Shown one piece after another: positions 1 through 7,909 of a DNA stretch of 64,000 nucleotides (position 1 is its first letter; each line of letters opens with the position of its first letter). The notes beneath the pieces were generated by a model, which was given only the letters and a program-made list of their open reading frames with translations, ran no database searches and had not been told where the DNA came from. Where the stretch lies: positions 19,462 through 83,461 of the forward strand of contig CACXMM010000010.1 of NCBI GenBank assembly GCA_902768785.1, written 5' to 3'. Both the position numbers and the translations under genes were made by a program. Origin of the DNA: an uncultured Prevotellaceae bacterium. Its GTDB lineage: Bacteria > Bacteroidota > Bacteroidia > Bacteroidales > Bacteroidaceae.

Positions 1-49
1 GGTCAAAGTTCAAAGCTCAAAGTTCAAAGTTCAAAGCTCAAAGTTCAAA
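1..49 (+). repeat. Heptamer tandem array (GTTCAAA/GCTCAAA) inside dcp
   Basis: Seven consecutive 7-bp units fill bases 1-49: GGTCAAA, GTTCAAA, GCTCAAA, GTTCAAA, GTTCAAA, GCTCAAA, GTTCAAA. The array may continue upstream. In the dcp frame it reads as a 7-residue period (SSKLKVQ) with no stop. Gain or loss of one 7-bp unit would shift the frame. Confidence 0.85.
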
Positions 50-801
50 GTATAGAGAATGTACGTCCTCATGTGAGCGTGGTGATGAACCTGACGAAAC
101 CCACGGCGGAGAAGCCCGCCCTGCTCACCTTAGGTGAAGTAGAGACCTTCTTGCATGAATTTGGACACTCCCTGCATGGTATGTTTGCCAATACACGTTT
201 TGAGAGTCTCAGCGGCACCAATGTGTGGTGGGACTTCGTGGAACTGCCCTCGCAGTTCATGGAGAACTATGCCGTGGAAAAGGAGTTCCTGCGTACCTTC
301 GCCTATCACTATGAGACGGGTGAGCCCTTGCCCGATGAACTCATCCGGCGTATCATGAGAAGCAGGAATTTCAATGTGGCCATGGGTTGTCTGCGACAGG
401 TAAGCTTCGGTTTGCTCGACATGGCTTACTATACCAAAAAAGATGCTTTCACCGATGACATCATCCCCTTTGAGAAGAAGGCATGGGCAAAGGCATCCAT
501 CGTGAAGCCAAAGAAGAACCCCACGACCTGCATGACCGTGCAGTTCTCACATATCATGGCAGGTGGCTATGCTGCAGGATACTATAGCTACAAATGGGCA
601 GAAGTGTTGGATGCAGATGCTTTCAGCGTATTCAAGAAAAATGGCATCTTTAACCAAGCGATAGCCCAGCGGTTCCGTGACTGCATCCTCAGCAAGGGTG
701 GAACAGAACATCCCATGACCTTGTATAAACGGTTCAGAGGACAAGAGCCTACGATTGATGCCCTCTTGAAGAGAAATGGAATCAAAAGGGATAAGAGATG
801 A
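1..801 (+). CDS. dcp: M3-family peptidyl-dipeptidase (Dcp), 5' end outside the window
   Basis: C-terminal part of a zinc metallopeptidase of family M3, which removes dipeptides from peptide C-termini. The zinc site HEFGH lies at codons 52-56 of the visible frame, and the run after it (SLSGTNVWWDFVELPSQ, then CMTVQFSHIMAGGYAAGYYSY) is typical of Dcp. The frame is open from base 1. Codons 1-17 are translated from a heptamer repeat (bases 1-49) and read into IENVRPHVSVV, where the conserved region resumes; an internal GTG at 73 is therefore not the real start. The repeat appears to be an insert in a variable segment of the protein. The stop codon TGA (799-801) lies in a second heptamer array. 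The upstream half of the gene cannot be seen, so an intact frame is not proven. Confidence 0.88.
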   Translation, partial: GQSSKLKVQSSKLKVQSIENVRPHVSVVMNLTKPTAEKPALLTLGEVETFLHEFGHSLHGMFANTRFESLSGTNVWWDFVELPSQFMENYAVEKEFLRTFAYHYETGEPLPDELIRRIMRSRNFNVAMGCLRQVSFGLLDMAYYTKKDAFTDDIIPFEKKAWAKASIVKPKKNPTTCMTVQFSHIMAGGYAAGYYSYKWAEVLDADAFSVFKKNGIFNQAIAQRFRDCILSKGGTEHPMTLYKRFRGQEPTIDALLKRNGIKRDKR

Positions 802-845
802 GAGATGAGGGATGAAAGATGAGGGATGAAAGATTAGAGATTAGA
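797..845 (+). repeat. Heptamer array GATGAGG/GATGAAA at the dcp stop codon
   Basis: Seven 7-bp units (GATGAGA, GATGAGG, GATGAAA, GATGAGG, GATGAAA, GATTAGA, GATTAGA). The dcp stop TGA (799-801) is inside the first unit, and the next gene starts three bases after the last. Each unit contains ATGA or a variant of it, so the array carries potential start and stop codons in all three frames. Confidence 0.85.
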
Positions 846-848
846 GAG

Positions 849-1274
849 ATGACAGAGAAACAAAGGAAACTGGATCTGCGCTATCTGCGCATGGCTCGCA
901 TCTGGGCTGAGAACAGCTACTGCCAACGACGACAGGTGGGGGCATTGGTGGTGAAAGACAAGATGATCATCAGCGATGGCTACAACGGCACACCGAGTGG
1001 CTTTGAGAACGTATGCGAGGATGAGGACAACGTCACCAAGCCGTATGTGCTCCATGCCGAAGCCAATGCCATCACCAAACTGGCACGCAGTTCGAACAAC
1101 AGTGACGGCTCTACGCTCTATGTCACGGCATCTCCTTGTATCGAATGTGCAAAGCTCATCATCCAGGCAGGTATCCGACGGGTGGTATATGGTGAGAAAT
1201 ACCGTCTGGAAGACGGCATCAACTTATTGCGACGCGCCGGTATCGAAGTAGTATATTTGAATCCTGACGAATGA
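849..1274 (+). CDS. Deoxycytidylate (dCMP) deaminase family protein
   Basis: Zinc-dependent cytidine/deoxycytidylate deaminase fold, 141 residues, expected to convert dCMP to dUMP for thymidylate synthesis. The zinc-binding motifs are visible: HAEANAI, then PCIECAKLIIQAGI. GYNGTPSGF is also typical of dCMP deaminase rather than tRNA or guanine deaminases. An in-frame ATG at 819 lies inside the heptamer array and would add ten repeat-derived residues; the ATG at 849 gives the usual family N-terminus and is preferred. It lies between dcp and the S41 protease on the same strand with a short gap (18 bp) to the latter, so co-transcription is likely. Confidence 0.9.
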   Translation: MTEKQRKLDLRYLRMARIWAENSYCQRRQVGALVVKDKMIISDGYNGTPSGFENVCEDEDNVTKPYVLHAEANAITKLARSSNNSDGSTLYVTASPCIECAKLIIQAGIRRVVYGEKYRLEDGINLLRRAGIEVVYLNPDE

Positions 1275-1292
1275 CCCAAAGCTCTATAAGCA

Positions 1293-3011
1293 ATGAAACA
1301 AAATAAGACAAACCGCTACATGCCTTTGCTGATGGCCATCTGCGTGGTCGTCGGTGTGGTGATCGGCACCTTCTTTGCCAACCACTTCTCCAGTCAGCGG
1401 CTGAATATTATCAACAGCGGCAGTAACCGTCTGAATAACTTGCTGCACATCATTGATGACCAATATGTGGACAAGGTGGATCTGGACTCACTGGTGGAGA
1501 AAGCGATCCCACAGATTCTAGGGGATCTCGACCCCCACTCCGTGTATATCAGTGCTAAGGATGTGCAGACAGCTACTGACGACCTGAAAGGATCGTTCTC
1601 GGGAGTCGGCATCGAATTCGTCATCCGCGAGGATACCATCCATGTGCAGGGAGTCATCAAGAACGGTCCTGCAGAACGGGCTGGTCTGCTGGCAGGTGAC
1701 AAAATCGTCTCCGTAGATGACAAGCCCTTCGTGGGAAAGAAAGTCACCAACGAGGAGGCACAGCACCGACTGAAAGGTCCGAAGGACACGAAAGTGAAGA
1801 TCGGCATATTGCGTTATGGTGAGAAGAAGGTGAAGCAATTCACAGTGACTCGCGGTGAGATTCCCACCAAGAGCGTCACCGCCACCTATATGTTAGACGA
1901 TGATACGGGTTATATCCGTATTAAGAACTTCGGAGAGAACACTTATCCAGAGATGCTCATCGCCCTGGCAAAACTGTCACAGGAGAATTTCAGCAACCTG
2001 ATCATCGACCTGCGTGACAATACGGGCGGCTACTTGCAGTCAGCAGTACAGATCATCAATGAGTTCCTGCCAAACAACAAACTGATTGTCTATACCCAGG
2101 GACGCAAGTCACCACGCCAGGAATACAAGAGTAATGGAAAGGGAAGCTACCAGAAGATTCCACTTATTGTATTGATTAACGAGAGCAGCGCCTCTGCCTC
2201 AGAGATCTTCGCTGGTGCCATGCAAGACAATGACCGTGCCACCATTATCGGTCGCCGTTCCTTTGGCAAAGGACTGGTTCAGCAGCAGATCGGTTTCCCT
2301 GACGGTTCGATGATTCGTCTGACCATCGCACGTTACTACACACCATCGGGCCGCTGTATCCAGAAGCCCTACTCTCCTGGTGACAAGAACTATGAAGAGG
2401 ATCTGCTGGAACGCTATGAACATGGTGAGTTCTTCAGTCAGGACAGCATCAAACATACAGGACCAGCCTATCACACCAGTATCGGTCGTGAGGTATATGG
2501 CGGCGGTGGTATCACCCCTGATCTCTTCGTGCCAGAGGATACACTGGGCATCACGTCATATTATAAACAAGCCAGTATGAGCGGTTTGATCCTTCAGTTC
2601 GCTTTCACCTATACGGATGACAACCGGTTGAAGCTGAATAACTTCACCGAGATGATGGCCTTGTCTGACTATCTGGTCAAACAGAACACTGTTGACAAGT
2701 TCGCCACGTATGCTGATAACCGCGGACTGAAACGAAGAAACCTGATGATTCAGAAGAGTCATCAGCTGTTGGAGCGCTATATCAACAGCCGCATCATCTA
2801 TAACATCATGGATGAAGATGCATGGGTACAATACCTGAATCTCGACGATCCCGTGATCCGAGCAGCACAGAAAGTGTTTAAAGACAATGCCGCCTTCCCT
2901 CAAAAGCCCGATGTGGAAGAGAAGAAGGAGGAAAAGGTAGCCAAAGCTTCCATTAACGTGTTCATCAACAGAGAGATGGGCAGAAGATATAACATCATTG
3001 CCCGCTGCTGA
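1293..3011 (+). CDS. S41-family C-terminal processing peptidase (CtpA/Prc type)
   Basis: Serine protease of 572 residues, predicted to be anchored in the inner membrane and to act in the periplasm. Residues about 10-30 form one transmembrane or signal-anchor segment. A PDZ domain follows at about 85-180 (GVGIEFV, then GPAERAGLLAGDKIVSVD), then the S41 catalytic domain with the serine region ESSASASEIFAGA and the general-base lysine in RSFGKGLVQQ. The C-terminal region is charged (EEKKEEKVAK). These enzymes trim or degrade proteins with exposed C-termini. It is followed after two bases by the cyclo-ligase gene. Confidence 0.93.
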   Translation: MKQNKTNRYMPLLMAICVVVGVVIGTFFANHFSSQRLNIINSGSNRLNNLLHIIDDQYVDKVDLDSLVEKAIPQILGDLDPHSVYISAKDVQTATDDLKGSFSGVGIEFVIREDTIHVQGVIKNGPAERAGLLAGDKIVSVDDKPFVGKKVTNEEAQHRLKGPKDTKVKIGILRYGEKKVKQFTVTRGEIPTKSVTATYMLDDDTGYIRIKNFGENTYPEMLIALAKLSQENFSNLIIDLRDNTGGYLQSAVQIINEFLPNNKLIVYTQGRKSPRQEYKSNGKGSYQKIPLIVLINESSASASEIFAGAMQDNDRATIIGRRSFGKGLVQQQIGFPDGSMIRLTIARYYTPSGRCIQKPYSPGDKNYEEDLLERYEHGEFFSQDSIKHTGPAYHTSIGREVYGGGGITPDLFVPEDTLGITSYYKQASMSGLILQFAFTYTDDNRLKLNNFTEMMALSDYLVKQNTVDKFATYADNRGLKRRNLMIQKSHQLLERYINSRIIYNIMDEDAWVQYLNLDDPVIRAAQKVFKDNAAFPQKPDVEEKKEEKVAKASINVFINREMGRRYNIIARC

Positions 3012-3013
3012 AC

Positions 3014-3544
3014 ATGAACAAGAAAGATCTGCGCCAGTTTATACGCATGCAGAAAGGACAGTTCACCCAGAAAGAGCTGGATGAACTGTCCTTACCTATC
3101 ATGAAACGGCTGCTCGCTCACCCACGTATCAAGCAAGCCCACACACTACTGATGTATTATTCACTCGATGATGAAGTGAATACCCATGAGGTTATCAACC
3201 AACTGGTGGACCAGGGGAAAACAGTTTTACTGCCAGCTGTGGTCGATGACACAAGGATGGAGCTGCGGCAATATACAGGGCCCCTCGATTTGGAAGGGGG
3301 ATTCTTTCACATCATGGAACCCGTAGGGAAGCTATTCACCGATTATGGCAGTATCGAGGTGGCCGTTGTTCCCGGTATGGCCTTCGATTCACGCTGCAAC
3401 CGACTGGGTCGTGGAAAGGGTTACTACGACCGATTCCTGTCGCAGATGCCTGCAATATATAAAATAGGTGTATGTTTCGATTTCCAGAAACTGCCGGGAA
3501 TCCCCGCTGAGGAAAACGACATCAAGATGGATGAGGTTCTCTAA
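3014..3544 (+). CDS. 5-formyltetrahydrofolate cyclo-ligase
   Basis: Cytoplasmic enzyme of folate metabolism that converts 5-formyl-THF to 5,10-methenyl-THF using ATP. The 176-residue length and the signature GRGKGYYDRFL with the preceding VPGMAFD are diagnostic. It starts two bases after the S41 protease stop and is probably translated from the same message. Its stop overlaps the stop of the convergent DUF721 gene by four bases, leaving no room for a separate terminator between them. Confidence 0.93.
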   Translation: MNKKDLRQFIRMQKGQFTQKELDELSLPIMKRLLAHPRIKQAHTLLMYYSLDDEVNTHEVINQLVDQGKTVLLPAVVDDTRMELRQYTGPLDLEGGFFHIMEPVGKLFTDYGSIEVAVVPGMAFDSRCNRLGRGKGYYDRFLSQMPAIYKIGVCFDFQKLPGIPAEENDIKMDEVL

Positions 3545-3831
3545 TAGAACCGGATATCAATAATAATCCGCGCACCAACCTCCTGATTGAGGCGGTTCAC
3601 CAACTCTGAGCGCATCATGGAAAGATCCGATCTGAGGGCAGGACGGGATATCTTAACAAACAACACCTGATTGCGGATATACTTCTCTTCTGTATAACGC
3701 TCAATCACTTTTCCTGCCACTTTTCCCCAGGCATCAATCAGCCGTTTTTGCAACAATGGCATCTCCAAGCCGTTCTGTCGCAAGAACTGATTCACCAAAT
3801 CGTTGATATCGTGTACATCCCGTTTAAACAT
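3541..3831 (-). CDS. DUF721 (DciA-like) domain protein
   Basis: Small protein of 96 residues in the DUF721 family, whose better-known members (DciA) help load the replicative helicase. Visible family features are the region around LIDAWGKVAGKVIERYTEEKYIRNQVLFVKISRPALRSDLSMMR and the C-terminal NRLNQEVGARIIIDIRFY. The ATG at 3831 overlaps the recF stop by eight bases and follows an AGGAGAG-like ribosome binding site; a longer frame to 3855 would extend into recF and is less likely. A DUF721 gene directly after recF is common in Bacteroidota (from memory), and this supports a replication or repair role. Confidence 0.85.
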   Translation of the reverse strand: MFKRDVHDINDLVNQFLRQNGLEMPLLQKRLIDAWGKVAGKVIERYTEEKYIRNQVLFVKISRPALRSDLSMMRSELVNRLNQEVGARIIIDIRFY

Positions 3832-4951
3832 CGCTTGTCTCTCCTTCCTCCACACGCTCCGTCACCACACCGTCGGCGACAGAAAACAACTTATAATCAA
3901 AACTGTTCTCATGAAGGATCCGGTCAAGATGATCCCGATTGGTGTCGGTGATGAAGATCTGTCCATATTCCTCACTGGCTACCATCTGCACGATACGCTC
4001 CACCCGATGTGCATCTAACTTGTCGAAGATATCATCCAGTAAGAGCAAAGGGGTCGTCTTACTACAGGTACGTTTCAAGAATCGGAACTGTGCTAACTTC
4101 ATGGCTATCACAAAGGTCTTCAGCTGTCCTTGACTACCCTCACGTCGCATGGGATATCCCCCCAATAGCATCTCCAAGTCATCACGATGGACACCATGCA
4201 AGGAGTAACCTACGGCACGGTCTTTCATCCGGTCACGCTGGATGACATCCAACAAAGGTCCCCGCTGACCATGAGAGACATAATGAAGTGACACCGTCTC
4301 CTTGTCATCCGAGATATCCTGATAGATCTGTTGGAACACAGGAAGCAGTTCGTTCACAAAGGCATTGCGTTTCTGATAGACCACCTCCCCTTCAGTAGCC
4401 ATCTGCTCCTCCCAGATACGCATCAGTTCCCAATCGGGCTCCTCCTCCATCTTTAACAAGGTGTTCCGTTGTTGCAAGGCTTTGTTATAACGGTTCAATG
4501 CCTCCACATAGGTGTTGTCGTATTGTGAGATTACCACATCCATCAGACGACGCCGTTCCTCACTGCCTCCATCCACCAGATAGGTATCAGCGGGAGACAC
4601 AAAGACCAAGGGAATCAGTCCGAGATGCTGCGACAACCGTTTATATTCCTTCTTGTTCCTCTTGAAATGTTTTTTCGTTCCCCGTTTCATTCCACAGTAG
4701 ATCTCCTCCTTGTTTCCTGCTTCATCTTGATAAGACCCTTCCAACACGAAGAAAGGCTCGTCATGGCAGATGACCTGCGAATCGATACTATGATAAGCAC
4801 TCCGGCAGAACGAAAGATAATATACTGCATCCAACATGTTGGTCTTACCAGCACCGTTCGGACCGATAAAACAATTCATCTTCGGTGACAGGGGTAAACT
4901 GGCCTCCTTGATGTTCTTGTAGTTGATGATGGATATCTTATTCAGTATCAT
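3824..4951 (-). CDS. recF: DNA replication/repair protein RecF
   Basis: SMC-like ATPase of 375 residues that works with RecO and RecR to load RecA on gapped DNA. Walker A (FIGPNGAGKTN) is at about residues 29-38. The ABC-type signature is SQGQLKTFVIAMKLA and Walker B is PLLLLDDIFDKLD, all expected for RecF. The minus-strand promoter motif TAACTTTG at 4960-4967 lies only nine bases upstream of the start, which implies a very short leader. The gene is followed by, and overlaps, the DUF721 gene. Confidence 0.96.
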   Translation of the reverse strand: MILNKISIINYKNIKEASLPLSPKMNCFIGPNGAGKTNMLDAVYYLSFCRSAYHSIDSQVICHDEPFFVLEGSYQDEAGNKEEIYCGMKRGTKKHFKRNKKEYKRLSQHLGLIPLVFVSPADTYLVDGGSEERRRLMDVVISQYDNTYVEALNRYNKALQQRNTLLKMEEEPDWELMRIWEEQMATEGEVVYQKRNAFVNELLPVFQQIYQDISDDKETVSLHYVSHGQRGPLLDVIQRDRMKDRAVGYSLHGVHRDDLEMLLGGYPMRREGSQGQLKTFVIAMKLAQFRFLKRTCSKTTPLLLLDDIFDKLDAHRVERIVQMVASEEYGQIFITDTNRDHLDRILHENSFDYKLFSVADGVVTERVEEGETSDV

Positions 4952-4958
4952 TGGTGTG

Positions 4959-5108
4959 CAAAGTTACGAAAAGTCGAGCGAAGAACAAAACGAACTCGTT
5001 TGTTTTTTCTTCCGAGACGTAGTAACTTCGCGATTGCCATCGCAAAGTTACGAAAAGTCGAGCGAAAAGCCAAATGTATTTGGGCTTTTCCGAGTGCAAG
5101 TAACTTCG
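4959..5108. repeat. Two tandem stem-loop repeats with promoter-like ends
   Basis: Two copies (4959-5030 and 5043-5108) share the left arm GCAAAGTTACGAAAAGTCGA and a right end containing GTAACTTCG. The ends pair with each other (AAGTTAC with GTAACTT). The inner stems differ in sequence but both still pair. In copy 2, AAAAGCCAAAT pairs with ATTTGGGCTTTT around a 2-nt centre; copy 1 has an ACAAAACGA/TCGTTTGT stem. A partial third left arm lies near 5115. This fills most of the 304-bp gap between the divergent recF and TPR genes. Confidence 0.7.
4960..4967 (-). promoter_or_regulatory. TAnnTTTG promoter element for recF
   Basis: The plus strand reads CAAAGTTA, which is TAACTTTG on the minus strand, eight bases upstream of the recF ATG. 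The element is also the left end of a stem-loop repeat. The same word recurs in the second repeat copy (5043) and in a partial third copy (about 5115). Confidence 0.55.
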
Positions 5109-5186
5109 GTGAACCCAAAGTTACGAAAAAACGGGTGCTGAACGAAAAAAAACAGCAATAAATTTCAATAAGTGGAATAAATTCCG

Positions 5187-5194
5187 TAATTTTG
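5187..5194 (+). promoter_or_regulatory. TAnnTTTG promoter for the TPR-ribH pair
   Basis: TAATTTTG fits the Bacteroidota -7 consensus. No clear TTTG was found at the usual upstream spacing. It lies 61 bp before the TPR gene start, leaving a leader of about 55 nt. Confidence 0.55.
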
Positions 5195-5255
5195 CAACCC
5201 AAATGAATGAACCGCAGTGCGGTGCAACAGAAGTCAATAAAAAACAATTCAATAA

Positions 5256-5948
5256 ATGGCAAACGTAAACGTGAAAGAACAGAATGTTGAGACAATCAAC
5301 AAAGGTGAGGAATTCCTGTTGAAGAACAAGAAGACCATTATGTACGCGGTTATCGCTTTAGTGGTGATTATCGCAGGTATTATCCTCTACAACAACTTCG
5401 TGAAGACTCCGCGTGAGGCAGAAGCAAGTACAGAACTGGCTAAAGGTCAGGATCTGTTCAACAACCAGCAGTTCGACAAAGCGCTCAACGGCGATGGTGC
5501 CACATACGCTGGTTTCGCCAAGATCGCCTCTGACTATAGTAGTACCGCAGCTGGCAACCTGGCCAATCTCTATGCTGGTCTGTGCTATGCGAACTTAGGA
5601 AAATGGCAAGAGGCCGTGAACTTCCTCGACAAATATTCTCCTGCCGACGATGAGATGGTAAGTCCTGCTGCCGTGGCAGCCTTAGGTAATGCTTATGCTC
5701 ATGTCAAGGAGATCGACAAAGCCGTTGCCAATCTGAAGAAAGCTGCTAAGATGGCTGACAGTCAGGCTCTCGAGAACACCAACAACAGTCTGGCTCCTAC
5801 CTTCCTGTTGCAGGCAGCTACTCTGTTGGAGAGTCAGAAAAACAAAGCCGAGGCACTGAAGATCTACCAGGACATCAAGAAGAAGTACGTGAACTCTCCG
5901 ATCTCTCAGGAGATTGACAAGTATATCGAACGTGCAAGCGCTCAATAA
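5256..5948 (+). CDS. Membrane-anchored tetratricopeptide repeat protein
   Basis: Protein of 230 residues with a short charged N-terminus, one transmembrane segment (about residues 28-50, [19 protein letters not shown]) and a periplasmic TPR-like region. Helical repeats include [44 protein letters not shown] and [21 protein letters not shown]. The layout resembles YfgM, which assists secretion, but no specific partner can be named. Its stop TAA overlaps the ATG of ribH by one base, so the two are translationally coupled. Exact function unknown. Confidence 0.85.
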   Translation: MANVNVKEQNVETINKGEEFLLKNKKTIMYAVIALVVIIAGIILYNNFVKTPREAEASTELAKGQDLFNNQQFDKALNGDGATYAGFAKIASDYSSTAAGNLANLYAGLCYANLGKWQEAVNFLDKYSPADDEMVSPAAVAALGNAYAHVKEIDKAVANLKKAAKMADSQALENTNNSLAPTFLLQAATLLESQKNKAEALKIYQDIKKKYVNSPISQEIDKYIERASAQ

Positions 5949-6418
5949 TGGCTACTAAGAACCTTTCGGAATACAACATGGAGAAGGTGCCCGATGCCAG
6001 TAACATGTGTTTTGGCATTGTGGTAGCAGAATGGAATCCAGAGATTACCGGAGCCTTACTCAATGGTGCTGTCAGTACGTTGGAGAAACACGGTGCTCTT
6101 CCTGAGAATATCCATGTAAAAACAGTTCCCGGCTCTTTTGAGTTGATCTACGGTGCCCATCAGATGACACTCAACGGTGGTTACGACGCCATCATCATCT
6201 TAGGCAGTGTGATTCGTGGTGAGACTCCCCATTTCGACTATATCTGTCAGGGTGTGACCCAAGGCATTGCTCATCTTAATGTCACCAGTGAGATTCCCGT
6301 TGTCTATGGACTGCTTACCACCAACGACCTACAACAGGCGAAGGATCGTGCCGGCGGTCGTTTAGGAAACAAAGGCGATGAGTGTGCGGTAGTAGCTATC
6401 AAAATGGCAAAGTTCTAA
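5948..6418 (+). CDS. ribH: 6,7-dimethyl-8-ribityllumazine synthase
   Basis: Riboflavin biosynthesis enzyme that joins 5-amino-6-ribitylaminouracil with 3,4-dihydroxy-2-butanone 4-phosphate. Family motifs are clear: [45 protein letters not shown] and [21 protein letters not shown]. Its 156-residue length is normal. It overlaps the TPR gene by one base and is followed at once by a strong terminator, so the two genes form a complete operon. Confidence 0.97.
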   Translation: MATKNLSEYNMEKVPDASNMCFGIVVAEWNPEITGALLNGAVSTLEKHGALPENIHVKTVPGSFELIYGAHQMTLNGGYDAIIILGSVIRGETPHFDYICQGVTQGIAHLNVTSEIPVVYGLLTTNDLQQAKDRAGGRLGNKGDECAVVAIKMAKF

Positions 6419-6436
6419 TGGAACCCATCCATATTC

Positions 6437-6470
6437 AAGAGGGTATGTTTCGGCATACCCTCTTTTGTTT
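6437..6470 (+). terminator. Rho-independent terminator after ribH
   Basis: An 11-bp perfect stem, AAGAGGGTATG (6437-6447) with CATACCCTCTT (6454-6464), around the six-base loop TTTCGG, followed by a T-rich tail. Confidence 0.9.
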
Positions 6471-6513
6471 ATCCCCTTTTCCTTCTGTTCGGCAGAAAAA
6501 GTAGTCGTAAGAA

Positions 6514-6544
6514 TTGTCGGATTCAGAAAAAGTGATTATCTTTG
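6514..6544 (+). promoter_or_regulatory. Bacteroidota-type promoter for xth
   Basis: TATCTTTG at 6537-6544 with a TTG-containing -33 region about 20 bp upstream (ATTGTCGG). The transcript would start about 12-15 nt before the xth ATG. Confidence 0.65.
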
Positions 6545-6562
6545 CAAAAACATCATCAGGAC

Positions 6563-7324
6563 ATGAAATTCATAAGTTGGAACGTGAATGGCCTGCGGGC
6601 CTGTGAAGGAAAAGGATGCTTCAGCGAAGCATTCAAGGCATTGGATGCTGATTTCTTCTGTCTGCAAGAAACGAAGATGCAGGCAGGACAGTTGGATTTG
6701 CAGTTCGAGGGATATACCTCATACTGGAACTATGCCGAGAAAAAAGGCTATAGCGGTACGGCCATCTACACCAAGCACCAACCACTGAACGTCAGCTACG
6801 GCATCGGTATAGAGGAACACGACCATGAGGGAAGGGTGATTACCTTGGAGATGGAGAAATTCTATCTTGTTACTGTCTATACGCCGAACTCTCAAGACGG
6901 ACTGAAGCGTCTCGACTACCGCATGCAGTGGGAGGATGATTTCCTTGCCTATATCAAGGGATTGGATGCGAAGAAACCCGTAATCTTCTGTGGTGACCTG
7001 AACGTAGCACATCAGGAAATCGACTTAAAGAATCCCAAGACAAACCGTAAGAATGCCGGTTTCACTGATGAGGAACGTGCGAAGTTCTCCACCTTATTGA
7101 CCAACGGTTTCACCGATTCGTTCCGCTTCTTCTACCCCGACATGGAGAATATCTATTCCTGGTGGAGCTACCGCTTTAAAGCAAGAGAGAAGAATGCAGG
7201 GTGGCGCATCGATTACTTCGTGGTTTCCAATCGCATTGCCGACAAGATGCTGGATGCCAAGATCCACACTGAGATCTATGGCAGTGACCATTGTCCCGTG
7301 GAACTGGTAATTGATGAAGGATGA
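6563..7324 (+). CDS. xth: Exodeoxyribonuclease III
   Basis: AP endonuclease/exonuclease III of the EEP superfamily, 253 residues, acting in base excision repair. Visible motifs: [10 protein letters not shown] at the N-terminus, LQETKMQ with the metal-binding glutamate, [28 protein letters not shown] and the C-terminal SDHCPVEL. The ATG at 6563 is chosen because it begins at the family N-terminus just after a good promoter; an upstream ATG at 6542 overlaps the promoter. The last codons and the TGA stop (7322-7324) lie inside a heptamer array, so the protein ends in repeat-encoded residues (DEG). Confidence 0.95.
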   Translation: MKFISWNVNGLRACEGKGCFSEAFKALDADFFCLQETKMQAGQLDLQFEGYTSYWNYAEKKGYSGTAIYTKHQPLNVSYGIGIEEHDHEGRVITLEMEKFYLVTVYTPNSQDGLKRLDYRMQWEDDFLAYIKGLDAKKPVIFCGDLNVAHQEIDLKNPKTNRKNAGFTDEERAKFSTLLTNGFTDSFRFFYPDMENIYSWWSYRFKAREKNAGWRIDYFVVSNRIADKMLDAKIHTEIYGSDHCPVELVIDEG

Positions 7325-7395
7325 AGATAAAAGATGAAGGATGAAAGATGAAGGATGAAAGATGAAGGATGAAGGATGAAAGATGAAGGATGAAA
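7313..7395 (+). repeat. Heptamer array GATGAAG/GATGAAA at the xth stop codon
   Basis: Eleven intact 7-bp units plus one 6-bp degenerate unit (7327-7332). The first two units are inside the xth coding frame and supply its stop. GATGAAG and GATGAAA alternate. The orientation matches the gene that ends in it. Confidence 0.9.
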
Positions 7396-7420
7396 GAAGA
7401 TAATTCGTCTAATTTGTCTA

Positions 7421-7474
7421 ATTCGCAGAGATAATCTAATTCGCAGAGATAATCTAATTCCCAGAGATAATCTA
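7421..7474 (+). repeat. Three 18-bp tandem repeats (ATTCGCAGAGATAATCTA)
   Basis: Exact units at 7421-7438 and 7439-7456 and a one-mismatch copy at 7457-7474, preceded by a looser unit containing AATTCGTCTAATTTGTCTA. They end 16 bases before the next start codon, so copy number changes would alter its leader. Confidence 0.85.
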
Positions 7475-7490
7475 ATTCGTAAAGAAGAAT

Positions 7491-7874
7491 ATGAAAGTAA
7501 AAGAATTATTTGAGACCTTTGAGTTTGAGGACATCTTCCCAACAGTCGCCAATATGTATCCGAATGCGAGGCGTCACAAGCGCGAGTTCCAAGAGGCCTT
7601 CGACATTCTGCAGAATATCCGTTACACCTCCAGTAACAAGAACGTACGATATATGGTCATTGAAGACAAAGAATCGCACGACACCTACTTCGGTGCCCAG
7701 GACTCCACGTTTAAGACCACTTGGGACGTGTTGGCAGGGAAAGAGGTGAAACGTGATAAATACGTTGACCTCACCGATGAGGAGATAGCAGCCAACATCC
7801 TGATCAATGCTATCTTCCTCGGCAATTGCCCCAAAAGCTTTGAAGAGAGCCAAAGAATTCTAAAAAGAGCCTGA
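7491..7874 (+). CDS. Conserved Bacteroidales protein of unknown function (DUF6557-like)
   Basis: Soluble protein of 127 residues with no signal peptide or membrane segment. From memory it resembles the Bacteroidales family DUF6557, but no function is known. The N-terminus (KELFETFEFEDIFPTVANMYPNARRHKREFQEAFDILQ) is acidic and probably helical. A tryptophan-containing segment (FKTTWDVLAGKEVKRD) and a C-terminal region with a helical look (EEIAANILINAIFLGNCPKSFEES) follow. It is preceded by two kinds of tandem repeat. The ATG is well placed after AAAGAAGA. Confidence 0.7.
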   Translation: MKVKELFETFEFEDIFPTVANMYPNARRHKREFQEAFDILQNIRYTSSNKNVRYMVIEDKESHDTYFGAQDSTFKTTWDVLAGKEVKRDKYVDLTDEEIAANILINAIFLGNCPKSFEESQRILKRA

Positions 7875-7882
7875 TTTAATGT

Positions 7883-7904
7883 GAGAAATGAGATCTCAGT
7901 TCTC
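7883..7904. terminator. Palindrome between convergent genes, possible bidirectional terminator
   Basis: GAGAAATGAGATCTCAGTTCTC is a 22-bp palindrome with one mismatched pair, placed in the 35-bp gap between the convergent stops at 7874 and 7910. It has no T tract, so its role as a terminator is inferred from position and symmetry. Confidence 0.45.
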
Positions 7905-7909
7905 GACTC

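Noticed and set aside
4959-5108. Insertion sequence or complete transposon
   Set aside because: No transposase frame and no target duplication that I can see; only a stem-loop repeat is supported.
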